A stretch of 64,000 bases of DNA from Siphonodentalium dalli (lineage: Eukaryota; Mollusca; Scaphopoda; Gadilida; Siphonodentaliidae), in assembly GCA_032622095.1 (NCBI GenBank), contig CP136061.1:5218734-5282733 (forward strand), in the 5' to 3' direction. The notes under the pieces were generated by a model that saw nothing but the letters and a program-made list of their open reading frames with translations, was not told the origin of the DNA and searched no databases. Positions 12,471-22,967 of the stretch are shown one piece after another. How positions within the stretch are numbered: the stretch's first letter is position 1; each line of letters begins with the position of its first letter. The position numbers and the translations under genes were made by a program.

Positions 12471-12500
12471 CTAGCGGGGTTACCCGGCGTTGCCCAGGTT
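12471..12500 (-). mobile_element. Helitron 3' terminus C (rest truncated or unrecognised)
   Basis: Read on the - strand, a GC-rich hairpin (12482-12499) is followed by CTAG at 12474-12471 and then a flanking T. The hairpin is of the same form as those ending elements A and B (CCxGG...CCGGG around AAC). No matching 5' end beginning TCT(C/A) and a TATATATTTTG run lies to the right before 12696, so only this end is supported. Confidence 0.65.
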
Positions 12501-12947
12501 AATGCGATGTGAAACCATCTGTATGATATGCTGTGGATATTTGTTGGGAATAGAGAACACTCTTGTTCAAAGTGTCATACGTTTTCTCATAAATTGCTTA
12601 TTCAAATAGCATCACAAAACATGATTATTACAGTCATGGAATATAAGTAGTGGCCCACGTTGTCAATTGTCATTCTGTTTATCGCGATTAATCCGTTCCA
12701 CCAATAATGAAGTATTTATTTATTTACAACTGCGTATACGTCATACGTTATAATATGATACATGGACATCATAAAGACATTAGTTCGCATAAATAAAAGA
12801 TGACAATTGGGTTTTACATATTGAGATGCATCAATCAATCTATTGGGTTGGACTAAGATCTCGAGGATACCTGGCTATCATATCTCCATGACGATACAGA
12901 TGTTTTAAAGAAATTTCCAGGTGCTCCTCTGTTCATGGTGCTATATA

Positions 12948-13166
12948 ATGGCTAAATAGTCTCAGTTTCAACGAAATGTTGCTGCGCGGGCATATCAGCC
13001 ACATTTGCCAGACACAGAGCGAGATTTTGAGTTGTTTATGTCAGTCGATGAGTCTGTTCTAAACCCCTTGTCAGATGTCAGTATTGGGAGGATCCTGAAA
13101 AGTCATGTGCTACTAACTGCATTTTATTGTATATCAGAAGAAACTATATATGACTGCACACTGTGA
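12948..13166 (+). pseudogene. Short conserved frame in duplicated segment, broken in copy 1
   Basis: The frame corresponds to the 72-codon frame at 25149-25367. Here codon 4 is TAG (12957-12959), while copy 2 has TAT. The rest of the frame stays open to a TGA at the same place, with only a few differences. I recognise no domain. Confidence 0.3.
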
Positions 13167-13649
13167 CCACTATTTTTGAACAAGCCTTCCATATATCCTG
13201 ACAAATTGTAACTTTTTTTGTGCAAACTGTATTGAATGGAACAGACTCAATTTTGTTATAATATATATGCAATTCTCTGACGGTTCGAGGTCTCTCAGTT
13301 TGCTCGAATATATGTATCTCTTCAATAGAATGATAAATATACGTTTAATGCTTCTTCTATGTATCTCTTTTTGCTAGCTCAGTGTGTGAATGTCCTGATT
13401 GCCATCCCCATATAAATATGACAATTAAGAAGATATAATTGTTCAAGTGACTTATAAGTGGGTTACCATCTGTCGGGATTGTGAAATGTGAACGCCCAAA
13501 TCTCCTTAAAATGACATGGAGATGGCCTGGGTGACTATATATAACTTATATGTGGATATCGGCGAATAGCAATCTTATCTATGATAGTGCATATCCGCTC
13601 GCCATCCGTGACTCAAGCTGCACACACTAAGACTCATTAGAGATTAGAG

Positions 13650-14745
13650 ATGCATATATATGAAATTGGTGAAAATTGGCGAGTATACAAATTCGTATCA
13701 AATTGAAGGTCCCCATATCTCTCACCCATCGGGCACCAATTTGTTATGTCTAAACCACACGATAATATTCCTCGTATTACGGAGAAGAATATGTATAGAT
13801 CTGGTGGAAATCGGCACTAAACATATAGCTATAATGTCCCTCTTCTCTATACACCACTGACTCGAATGGCCCCACTTGTGACACCCTTAAACCACACAAT
13901 TACACTCCTGATATCATGTAGATGATTGTTTATAAGTTTGGTGATAATCGGCGACTAAACAATGATTTTTTTAATCAAATTTGGTGCCAATCCCTCCCTC
14001 CCCATCTCTCACCTAAACAACACCACTATGGCGTCTTTAAATCACACGATCAGATTCCTCGTATCATGGATAAGAACGTGTATCAATTTGGTGGAAATTG
14101 GCGCCAAAATAAATTGTGCATCAATTTTGGTGCCCCTGTCCCTTTCAATACACCCCTGACTCGAATGAGGCCACACTTGGCAGATATAGGCCACACCATT
14201 AGACTCCTCATACCATGGGGATGCTTTTTTTATAAGTGTGGTGGCAATCGGCGACTAAACCAATTATTATCAAATTTAGTGCCCACCCCTCCCAATCTCT
14301 CATCCAAACGACAACAATTTGGTGTTGTTAAATCGCACATTTAGATTCCTTGTATCATGAAGAAGAGTATATATATATTTGGTGGAAATCGGCGCTAAAA
14401 TTAGTTTTATAAATTGTGGTGCCCGTCTCCCCTTTCGTGCAAATCTGACTCGAACGACGCCACTTTTGACATATTTAAACGACACCGTTGTATTCTTCAT
14501 ATCATGGGGATGATTATATGTAAGTTTCGTGGCAATCGGCGACAGAAAAAAAGTCTGCCACTCCCCCTTCCGGGCACCCATGGCGCGAACGGCGCGACTT
14601 TTGCCATATTTAAAACACCCCTTTTCTGCCCCTGACAACAACGGCGTCACTTTAGAAAATTTTAACCCCGACCATTATCATTATCGTAAAAAGTTACTCC
14701 TAGTAGACCCCTTTAGCATCATCTAGATGGTCCCCTGTGAATTTC
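13650..14745 (+). repeat. Degenerate ~135-150 bp tandem array, about 7 units
   Basis: Units are keyed on 'aatcggcgactaaac' or 'aaattggcgccaaa' at about 13676, 13810, 13943, 14092, 14246, 14386 and 14531. Each also has a 'catatcatggggatgatt' or 'tatcatggataagaa' box. The array ends in 'gatggtcccctgtgaattt' and an ACAG microsatellite (14756-14774). Overlapping frames of 65-140 codons here are by-products of the repeat. Confidence 0.88.
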
Positions 14746-14867
14746 TATAGAACACAGACAGACAGACAGACATACATTCGCAAATATATATATAGAAGAA
14801 GAAGATAATGAAATATTGTTTAAATTTGACACAAAGTCCGCTGTTCAGGGCAGCGTGGTGAACTGAA

Positions 14868-15985
14868 TTGCACCCGGAACGATTAGTCCAGGAGATATTG
14901 ATCGACCTCTGCACGCCCCCCCCCCCGGGACTCAACTTCACCCCACTAATTGTCTTTCTTAATGTCTTCTCTAATTTGTTTCTGTTGAAAACAGTGGCCG
15001 CAGAGACTCCAGACAAGATGACATCCATCATGACGGCCATTTTGTATATGCACCAGGTCTCTTTGATCACCATTATATCAAAGATGATATCACATGTGGT
15101 CTTGTTCCCGCTCGATTCGTTATGCATTACAAATTAGCCAGAAATCCGACACCAGAATCCAATATGGCGGTCAAGATGGCCACCGGAATGTGAAAATATG
15201 CTATTTTTCTGACATTGCACCACCTTTCGTTGGTCTCTGTGGGGAATAGTGGCATCTTGGCGTAAATGTATACATTTGTCGTATAGAAGAGTCATTGGCG
15301 AACACAAGGGGATCATAATATATATTCATTGTGAGATATTATTGTCCGATATCAGGTTTTCCCAAATACCGGTATACTAGGTTAAAGCCGAATCGACGCT
15401 AATAACGCGATGTAATGTTTCGAATCAATGAATATTATTGCCATCATAACAACACCTATGCATATATGTGCAGGAGATACTCGAGCTAGGATTCGTCTTA
15501 TACCTGAGTTGAGGAATATTCGCCCAAATCCAAGATGGCGGCCAATAGGCCACCGAAATAGAAAAATCGCCGAAAATCGCTGATTTTAACTTCAGTGAAC
15601 GTTATTGTCACGACAACTCCATATCTGCTTACTATTGTGAGTTGGGAACACTTAGGCGAAGTACTGTCCTTGTACCATATCCAAATAAAGGTCTCCCAAA
15701 TCCAAAATGACGCCCACAATGGCGGACAGATTTTGAAGAATTACCGAAATTCCCTCATATTCACATCGTTGAGCATTATTGTCGAGACAATTCCACCGAT
15801 TCTTACAGTTGAGTTGGAAATATTGAGGCGAAGTAATTACCTTACATCGCATACAAGACATTGTTTTCCAAATAGAAGATGGCGGCAAAAATTGCGACCA
15901 AAATTTGAAAACATGCCTACATTCATTTACTTTCTTACGATGGGCGTTATTGTTTCGCGATTTCTACCCACCATTACATGTTGAT
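14868..15985 (+). repeat. Degenerate ~172-bp array with 'aagatggcggcc' boxes
   Basis: Boxes like 'ccaagatggcggcc' recur near 15013, 15164, 15531, 15703 and 15877. Each is followed by sequence resembling 'cattattgtc(a/g)(c/a)gacaa' and 'gagttggaa(c/t)a'. A C-rich run (14919-14928) marks the left side. The block recurs at 27427-28545 in the same orientation, and its left part recurs inverted at 29060-29720. Confidence 0.85.
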
Positions 15986-16047
15986 ATGGAATATTGATAT
16001 GAAGTATGTATTCATTTGAGGTTGGCAATTGATACTGTGGGTATATT

Positions 16048-16490
16048 TAATAAATAGAGCATGGCTTGAAGTGAAATACGCCGATATAGTGCATAGTGAG
16101 GTTGTGTAGTTCACGACGCGAAGCGGAGTGAACTACACAACCGCACTATGCACTATATCGGCGTATTTCACGACAAGTCATGCTCTAATTATTATATTGT
16201 ATCGAACAAATGCAGAAATTAAAGGCAAACCACTATTTTCAACTTTTACTAAGTTCAGACAATTGATGTTCGCCTTACTGAAGCTTTAATTTGGATCAGC
16301 GGCGAAATAACAAGTAGTTTCAGAACAAAGTTTGATGTAGTGTTCGTTACTATTTTTAGTTGTCAAAACTACATATGCATAGTGCACGATGGGAGAGACT
16401 TGAAGACGTAGTATACAACTACGACTAATAGAGTCGAGTAGCCAACCAATCGGAAAGCTTGATTTCAATAACAATGTCACTTGAGATACA
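16048..16490. mobile_element. 443-bp insertion with a 131-bp hairpin head and ATATT target duplication
   Basis: The second copy of the segment has the empty site. Here ATATT is duplicated at 16043-16047 and 16491-16495. The insert begins with a long hairpin (16056-16186): two arms of about 59 bases around the loop gacgcgaagcgga. About 300 bp of non-repetitive sequence with 'accaatcgg' follow. The outer ends are not inverted repeats of each other. No coding frame is supported. The hairpin loop is shared with 47183-47318. Confidence 0.88.
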
Positions 16491-16751
16491 ATATTATGCA
16501 TTATGGTCCTCTACGCCTTAGCAGAAAGGCATCCGTCAAATGTCAGGCTTTCAACATTCGAAGCCATATACAGAAGTTTTCCGGGTACGTCAGTGAATTA
16601 GATGAGTATGTGAATTGATGAACCATATATTGAGAAGTGGATGTTTGGGAAGATCACCAGGTGTACATGTTGTTATCCCCATTAGGTCACCAAAGCTGAA
16701 AATACGCAGATAGAGGCCGCCACCGGAAACAACCGGATTAGTGGGACCTTT

Positions 16752-17477
16752 AACTATTCCCCCATAGTAATTCTTAAAATGACTCCTCAAGAGCCATCAG
16801 TCCTATTTAGCTAATATGTACTAACTAATATGGGGTCCTTGTGTTACTTGGAACTCGGATACAGATTTGTTAAAATGAGTTCGACCAATCAAGAAATGGC
16901 ATTTGGTGTATATGGCCTATGGAGAGTTGGGATCAAAAATTGGTTTGAATGGGGATCCACCATTAAAAAAGGGGTTCATGTTAACTTGTAACTTTGCCAC
17001 AGTTCGCAAAGCTTGGGTTATCAGTTGTAAAATTCCAACATGTGCAAAGGAATTGTACGAACTTGAGAGTGTGTTTGCTTCAGTCGAGAGGGAACAGACT
17101 ATGGACTATGTGGGTGTGGGAATCTGGATCATATTTCAAGGTGGACACTCCACTGTTCAACGGAGAGCCTCTAGGCTACGTCCCTCTTTGGGACTATTTG
17201 TTTTTAAGCGAATTTGACAAGTACTAACTCTTATCGTCTTCCGAGTCCCAGTCTTCTCAGTCTTTACATTCTGGTGAGCGTATCCACAGTCATTGACTGT
17301 CTTGTTTAAATATTTGTTCTGTCAACTCGCTCTGAAGCAAAAAATATATCCCTTTAAGTTTCAACAGTACCTATACAACTACATGTATATAGTCAAGCTC
17401 ATTGGAGTAAGCACATTTAAGCTATGAACACTCATGCTGAGTCCGTGCCTATGGTAAACTGTTTCTGCCATTTAGTT
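16752..17477. other. Unassigned sequence
   Basis: A 104-codon frame at 16903-17217 overlaps a 77-codon frame in another register. Neither has a recognisable domain, and I do not call a gene. Nothing else is seen. Confidence 0.35.
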
Positions 17478-17801
17478 TTTTCGCTTACTTCGTTTGTTTT
17501 TTTTCGCTTGCTTCGGTTCCTTCGCGGCGAAGCGAGCGAAATAATATCACAACGAATGAATCGGAGGAAGTGAACAAATCAAACGAAGCAAGCGAAAACA
17601 AAAAACAAACGACGACAGCTTCTATTGTTTTATTTTCGCTTTCGGTTGTTGTTGTAGTTGTTGGGTTTCGGCGGTTCCTTCGCTTGCTTCGGATACTTCG
17701 CGGAGCAAGAGAATGAACCGTCGGAAGCGAAAAAACAACAAATGTCGCACGAATGAACCGAAGGAAGCGAAAAAAACAAACGATGCAAGCGAAATAACAA
17801 T
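17478..17801. repeat. Foldback array of 'ttcgcttgcttcg' and its complement, left part
   Basis: Alternating copies of ttcgcttgcttcggttcc and gaaccgaaggaagcgaaa make several overlapping hairpins. The array continues at 21660-21810 on the far side of a LINE. It ends here with 'aaataacaat' (17792-17801), the left target-site copy of that LINE. Frames through it are low-complexity and not coding. Confidence 0.85.
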
Positions 17802-17875
17802 AGGGCAAGGACTGGTTTGTACTACTCGAGAGCACTAAAGGTTACTGACGAAAAAACCTAGATATTATATCTTCA

Positions 17876-18976
17876 TTGGCAATCCTAACATACATACTAA
17901 TGCAGACGACGTATGTCCCAAGAGACATTGCATTTTTGGTTTTCCTTCGTTTTTACATGATTGAACGTGGCAGCCTAATACCAATCAGTCTGATTGAAAG
18001 GATGCTCACAAAGACATATCATTACATTGACATAGAATCGTCTCTGCATTCCGCAATCAGAATTGGACTGCAGTTAAGAAAGATAACTCGAAATAGGCGT
18101 TTTCGCCATCTCAATGTTCTCAAAAATGTGAAAACATACATTTCAAGAGTGATATAATATTCTATATCCAATATAATGCGAGCTATGATAGAAACACTTA
18201 AATCAATCTTGATGCAAGCATATGCCGTACATTTGAACCCGGGTCCCTCTTTGTCCGATACAAAAACTGATAGAAAATTATCATTGATGTGCCTAAATAT
18301 TCAGAGCATAAAACCCAAACTTGATACATTGTCTGCTGAAATAGTAGACTATGACATCACAGCATTCTCAGAAACATGGCTTTCCAATGATACATCAGAT
18401 TCGGAAATTGCTATTCATGGATTCCATAATCCGGAGAGATTTAATCGCTCATCGCATGGTGGTGGTATCGCAGTATATGTCGCTAATTCATTAAACTCCA
18501 AAAGACACCGAGAATTGGAAACATTCGGTGTAGAATGCGTATGGCTTGAAATTGTAACTCCAACATCGCGCTTTCTGCTTGGAACTTTTTATCGACCACC
18601 GGATTCGCCAGTTCAACTATGGGAGAAAATATATTCTTCGATCGATATGGCAATGGACAATAGCCATTGTTCTCATGTCGTCGTCATTGGGGATTTTAAT
18701 TCAAATGTTCTAGAAACCGAAACAACGCCAATAAGATACATTCGACAGAAAATTGGACTGACACAAATTATCAAAGAACCGACATATTTTACTGAGAGCT
18801 CACTGTCACTTCTCGACTTATGTATGACCAATAAACCACTTCTTGTCGAATCATATGAAATTTTGGACCCTTGTTTTGCTGACCTGGTTCGATATCACTG
18901 CCCAATATTAGTGAAATTAAGTCTAAACGTAGTGAAATCGAATCGCGTCATCAAGCAGCTGATTTTACTGCAATGA
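17876..18976 (+). pseudogene. LINE ORF2 N-terminus: 2A-like NPGP motif and endonuclease domain
   Basis: Two in-frame segments are separated by a TAA at 18155-18157. From 18176 the frame has HLNPGP about 20 residues in, at the place where many CR1-like elements carry a 2A-like peptide. The usual acidic residues just before it are absent. The endonuclease follows: MCLNIQSIKPKLDTL, SETWL (catalytic Glu), YRPP and GDFNSN (Asp/Asn). The last motif, normally Ser-Asp-His, reads Arg-Tyr-His here (RYHCP), so the Asp is lost. The frame ends at TGA 18974-18976, but the following RT frame is readable from about 18901, so a one-base-type frameshift near 18900-18925 split one original ORF. Confidence 0.85.
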
Positions 18977-20722
18977 ACAATGATCTCCAACAATGGAATT
19001 ATAATTCAGAATTATCTGAGATAGAGTATACACGTATAGCGAGTACGTTAACAGACAACATAAATCACTTAGCCTCAAAATACATACCAAATAAAATAGC
19101 TTCCATACGCCAAGACGAACATAGTTGGATGACTTGCCAAATTCGTAGACTAATTAGACAAAGAAGGCGACTTTATTCAAACGCTAAGCGCAAGAAAACC
19201 GATCATGCCTGGGTCCGATATAAATCCAAAAGAAACGAGGTCACCTCTTGCATAAAGAGTGCCAAGCAGAGACTAACCGATAAAACACAGTCAGCACTGG
19301 GAAATTGTTTCACAGAATCTTCACTTTGGTGGAAAACTATGAATCGACTCATGGGCCCTGACAGAAAAAACATACCGGCATTAAAAAATGGGGATTCAAT
19401 TACAACCAACAATGAATCAAAAGCTGAGATTTTTAATAAATACTTTTGCTCGATTTCTGCCCTCCCGAACGAAGACAGAGTAGAATTACCGCCATTTGAA
19501 TACAAGACTCAATCAAGACTAGATACATTCGTTACCACACGCGAAGAAATATATAAATCACTGAAAAGTGTTCAAACGGCAAAAGCCAGTGGCCCTGACT
19601 GAATTAGTCCAAGAATATTGAAACTTTGTGCATCCTCCCTAGCTGGTCCACTAGAATTTGCTTTCAAGAAATTTCTTGAAAAATCTTTCTTCCCGCCTGA
19701 ATGGAAATTGGCAAATGTATGTCCCATATACAAAAAAGACGACCCCACCGACCCAAGTAATTATCGCCCAGTTCCTCTTCTCTGTTGCCTGTCCAAAATT
19801 TTCGAAAAGTGTATATACCTTCACATGAATGAATATTTAAGAGATAATATGCTTCTAACAAACCTTCAATCGGGATTCACTCCGCAAGATAGCACAGTAT
19901 TTCAGTTAACAGACGTTTACCATTATATAATATCTTCTCTTGATAATGGCAACGAAATTAGGTGCCTTCTCTGTGATATCAGCAAGGCATTCGATAAGGT
20001 GTGGCATCGGGGCTTACTATTTAAGTTGAAAAGAATGGGAATTGTCGGCCCAACATATGACCTATTACAAAATTATTTGGACAATCGGCACCAGCGAGTA
20101 ATCGTTTCAAACTCGAACTCCTGCTGGAGCTGTGTCTCAGCTGGTGTGCCACAGGGTTCCATACTCGGCCCTCTTCTTTTTTTAATTTACATTAATGATA
20201 TTGTAGACAATGTTACGTGCAATATAAGGCTTTTTGCTGATGATACCTCTTTATTTCTATCCATTGAAGACCCAGTTATTGCCGCAGAGGTAATCAACAA
20301 CGATATTAGTCTGATTTTCGAATGGTCTCAAAAATGGCTAGTGAAATTTAATCCCATGAAAACAGAATCACTTTTAGTATCATGGAAAAATAACATAATC
20401 GTCCACCCTCCCCTTCAGATGTCGGACAAGGATATTGTAGAAGTCGAAACACACAAACATTTAGGTCTTACTTTTAACAGAGACGGTACGTGGAAAGATC
20501 ATGTCACTGATATTGAAAATCGAGCCGCAAGTCGAATGTATATACTGAGGAAATATAAATTCATTCATCCTCGGTATGGGGTAATTGCTCAGTTGAAAAT
20601 TCAACCTCTCTGGAAGATATCCAATACGAGGCTGCTAGATTAGTCACGGGAGCAACTAGAAGCTGCAGCAAACAATCACTATTACGGGAAATCGGTTGGG
20701 ACCCACTATCTAGCAGGAGATA
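18925..20722 (+). pseudogene. LINE reverse transcriptase, interrupted
   Basis: The frame from 18925 runs through the linker region (WNYNSE..., basic RRLIRQRRRLY) to TGA at 19600-19602, exactly where a Gly codon of the usual GPDG motif would stand. The same frame then continues at 19603 through the fingers, CDISKAFDKVWH, GVPQGSILGPLLFLIYINDI, FADDTSLFL and the thumb. Near 20590-20610 it shifts: conserved-looking YEAARLVTGA is in another frame, which stops at 20720-20722. One nonsense change and at least one frameshift therefore inactivate it. The palm motifs are otherwise intact. Confidence 0.88.
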
Positions 20723-21091
20723 AAAAACTAAACTTGTGCAATTTTTTAAAATGATTAGGAGAACCACGCCCCTTACTTATATACTCTAGTTCCTATTGAA
20801 TCTGGAAGTCTAACCAATTATAATTTCAGACAAAAGGGTCTAAGGACTCCCAGAGTTTACGCGACAAGATACGAAAATTCATTTCTTCCAGCTACCGTAA
20901 AATTATGGAACAACCTTCCGCCAAAGGCGAAAGAATGTGAATCTGTCTCTGACTTTAAGAATTTTCTTTTAACCGATCGAATTATCATACCGTCATATTA
21001 TTATATAGCGTACCGAAGACCAAGCCAAATATATTACTGTCGCCTGCGAACAAACTGAAGTAACCTGAAATATGACCTGTTTTGCAATCAT

Positions 21092-21319
21092 TTGAATAAT
21101 AGTCCATTTTGCGACTGTGGAGAATTAGAAACTGCTGAGCACTTCTTACTTCACTGTCCAATATTCGAGCGTGAAAGAATCCGTTATTTAGCCAATCTGA
21201 ATGTGAACTTGAAAGTCAAAATATTACTGTATGGGTCCGTAGATATATCTAATACCAAACATGCCGACATATTCATTGCCGTCCAAAAGTTCATCGACGA
21301 TACCAAACGATTTAACTGA
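21092..21319 (+). pseudogene. LINE C-terminal Cys/His motif and tail
   Basis: The frame contains CDCGELETAEHFLLHC (C-x-C-x8-H-x4-C), then a tail ending FIDDTKRF and a stop. This arrangement is typical of the C-terminus of CR1/L2-group LINE ORF2. The region between 20723 and 21091 carries the connecting sequence in decayed frames. Confidence 0.75.
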
Positions 21320-21659
21320 CATAATATGGTTATGAACTGTAAAGCGTGAACCAAAAGCCTACATAAAACAAAAATATTGTGCTCTCGTATACTCAAGCAT
21401 GCCAGAGGTGTGATTCTGTGTGAGGGGTAGACTCGCAGCGATTGGCAACGGGATAGGTTGCGGGTGCTTGTGGAACAGGCAATTCATCTTGAGACCCAAT
21501 CAAACCATGATGCAATATATATACTAAGGAAATGGCCACCTATAAGCCTTTGGCTTACTGCCAAATCCTTTTCTCTAATGTTAAATTATTATCGTCCTTA
21601 TATTATGTATTATATGTGCTATTCTTGAGAATAAAATATTGTTTACACTAAATAACAAT

Positions 21660-21810
21660 TGATTTTTTCGCTTGCTTCGTTTGATTTTGTTTCGCTTCCT
21701 TCGGTTCCTTTTTGGCGAAAGAACGGAAATAATTATGATTATTTCGCTCGCTTCCCCGCGAAAGAACCTAAAAATAAAACAAACGAAGGAAGCGAAAGAA
21801 GTATGTGGCG
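21660..21810. repeat. Foldback array of 'ttcgcttgcttcg', right part
   Basis: This continues the array of 17478-17801 after the LINE. Copies of tttcgcttccttcggttcc are followed by gaacctaaaa...aaacgaaggaagcgaaa in reverse. Joining across one copy of the 10-bp target duplication restores an array whose two sides are mutually inverted, so the LINE landed in or near the centre of a palindrome. Confidence 0.82.
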
Positions 21811-22366
21811 GAGACAGGACGCCATAAGTGCCTCCACACATCCGATATATATATAGAACAATAGCTAGTTTACAACGAATGCATTTCACGCACTGACATG
21901 GCTATTGCAGTATTATATTTCCATCTGTGATTTATGAGGGGGTGGAAAATTGACGACCTCAGCACCACTTAAGATTCTGACTTCAGCCTTATTCTGTGAA
22001 AAGGGGGCGGTATTCAAATACACTGTCAGGCTTCAATCACTAACGGACAGATTGTGTTTCACCATCCGAACACAAAGGACGCAGCTGCTAAATACTAATA
22101 TTATGTGACAGTGTCCTATTCAAACTCCTCGACGACTTTCATATTTGGGTTATTCGTATTCAGACTTTCTCAACCTTACTTTGTGGATGCGACACTTGGG
22201 TCCACCAGAGAAGATTTTGTGTTTTTTTAACCATTAGTGTTTAATTGTACACATACATTTGTATAGTGAAGTTGCTCCGAGCACGGTTCGATCAAGAGAA
22301 GAAGAAGATACCGAGACGTGATAATCATATATCGCTGTTGTGTATAGAGGTTACATATTTCTATGT
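21811..22366 (+). promoter_or_regulatory. Upstream region of lectin gene 1
   Basis: This non-repetitive stretch precedes the first exon of the lectin gene and should hold its promoter and 5' UTR. I cannot point to a convincing TATA or initiator element. 'agagaagaagaagata' lies at 22295-22310. The assignment is positional only. Confidence 0.3.
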
Positions 22367-22613
22367 ATGGCTGCCCGGTTAGGACTCATCTTTATATTCG
22401 TCATTGCCACCAACATTTTCGGGGATATTATAGAACGTCACTACTATCGCGACCCCAACAAAATTCAAGAAAGTGGATCACTCGTGCAGAGGAGATCGAA
22501 AATCGAATGCGCGGTGGCGTGCTCTCAGGATTCTAGCTGCAAAACGCATTCCTTCAAGAACGGAACGTGTTGGTTGTCAGACAGTGAACAGAACGAGTAT
22601 TCAGAGAATAAAC
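22367..22613 (+). CDS. Secreted PAN/apple plus C-type lectin gene 1, exon 1 (signal peptide and PAN domain)
   Basis: ATG at 22367 opens MAARLGLIFIFVIATNIFG, a good signal peptide. A PAN/apple-type domain follows with the spacing CAVACSQDSSCKTHSF...CWL (four cysteines in about 30 residues). The exon ends after 82 codons plus one base at 22613 before GTGAGT. The phase-1 donor matches the acceptor at 37937. The joined codon gives His, followed at once by CPTDRGYK, the start of a C-type lectin domain. PAN domains bind protein or carbohydrate; the family function (recognition, adhesion or immunity) is known only generally. The product should be secreted. A non-ATG extension upstream is open but not needed. 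Other exons inside the 15-kb intron cannot be excluded. Confidence 0.8.
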
Positions 22614-22696
22614 GTGAGTTTAATTTCTCCCTTTAAATCGTGACCGTAATGAAGCACAATGCCATTTTAACCCTTTACCCAACAGAACGGCCCTGT

Positions 22697-22765
22697 GCCA
22701 ATGCATTCTCTTATATATTCGAGTCGACCATAGGTCGCCTCGCATATATAAGAGAATGCATTGGC
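22697..22765. repeat. Left hairpin inside the MITE
   Basis: The arms begin gccaatgcattctcttata and end in the complement. The apex holds 'gagtcgaccataggtcgcctc'-like sequence that is itself nearly palindromic. A second copy lies at 22899-22967 and a degenerate relative at the right end of the block at 30597-31135. Confidence 0.9.
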
Positions 22766-22898
22766 TTATCACATATTAAAAATGATAAAATTGTCTAAGA
22801 ATGTAGAAAAATATTATAAGAAATGTAAGAAAAAATTATAAAATTGTTAAAGAATGTAAGATAAAATGGTAAAAAGTGTTAAAAAAGAATTTGTTTAG

Positions 22899-22967
22899 GC
22901 CAATGCATTCTCTTATATATGCGAGGCGACCTATGGTCGACTCGCATATATAAGAGAATGCATTGGC
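22899..22967. repeat. Right hairpin inside the MITE
   Basis: This is the same sequence as the hairpin at 22697-22765, but its apex is in the inverse orientation. Hairpin plus spacer plus hairpin is therefore itself an inverted repeat nested in the terminal repeats. Confidence 0.9.

Larger units (their letters stand above)
12696..16751 (+). repeat. Duplicated 4-kb segment, copy 1
   Basis: From 'ttccaccaataatgaag' to 'gtgggaccttt' this segment matches 24897-28881 almost base for base, with scattered substitutions. Copy 1 lacks about 280 bp present in copy 2 at 25816-26090 (junction at 'gac' microhomology near 13611) and lacks one ~110-bp array unit near 14605. It has an extra 443-bp insertion at 16048-16490. 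Flanking sequences differ outside these limits. Neither end shows inverted repeats or a convincing target duplication, so it could be a segmental duplication or two copies of an unknown large element. Confidence 0.93.
17802..21649 (+). mobile_element. Decayed CR1/L2-type LINE with 10-bp target-site duplication
   Basis: The 10-mer aaataacaat is at 17792-17801 and 21650-21659, and both flanks are the same foldback array, so the 3.85-kb insert is well delimited. Inside, on the + strand, are an apurinic-type endonuclease, a reverse transcriptase with FADD, and a C-terminal Cys/His motif. No ORF1 is recognised. The 3' end has AATAAA near 21631 and no polyA tail, as in CR1-like elements. Frameshifts near 18900-18925 and 20590-20610 and stop codons make it non-autonomous. 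The clade is inferred from style, not from a tree. Confidence 0.9.

Noticed and set aside
14756..14780. ACAG repeats and other short tandem runs as a CRISPR-like array
   Set aside because: No spaced identical repeats with unique spacers; the sequence context is eukaryotic and the runs are simple microsatellites.
16903..17227. 104- and 77-codon overlapping frames
   Set aside because: Two registers of equal quality overlap and neither resembles a known family.
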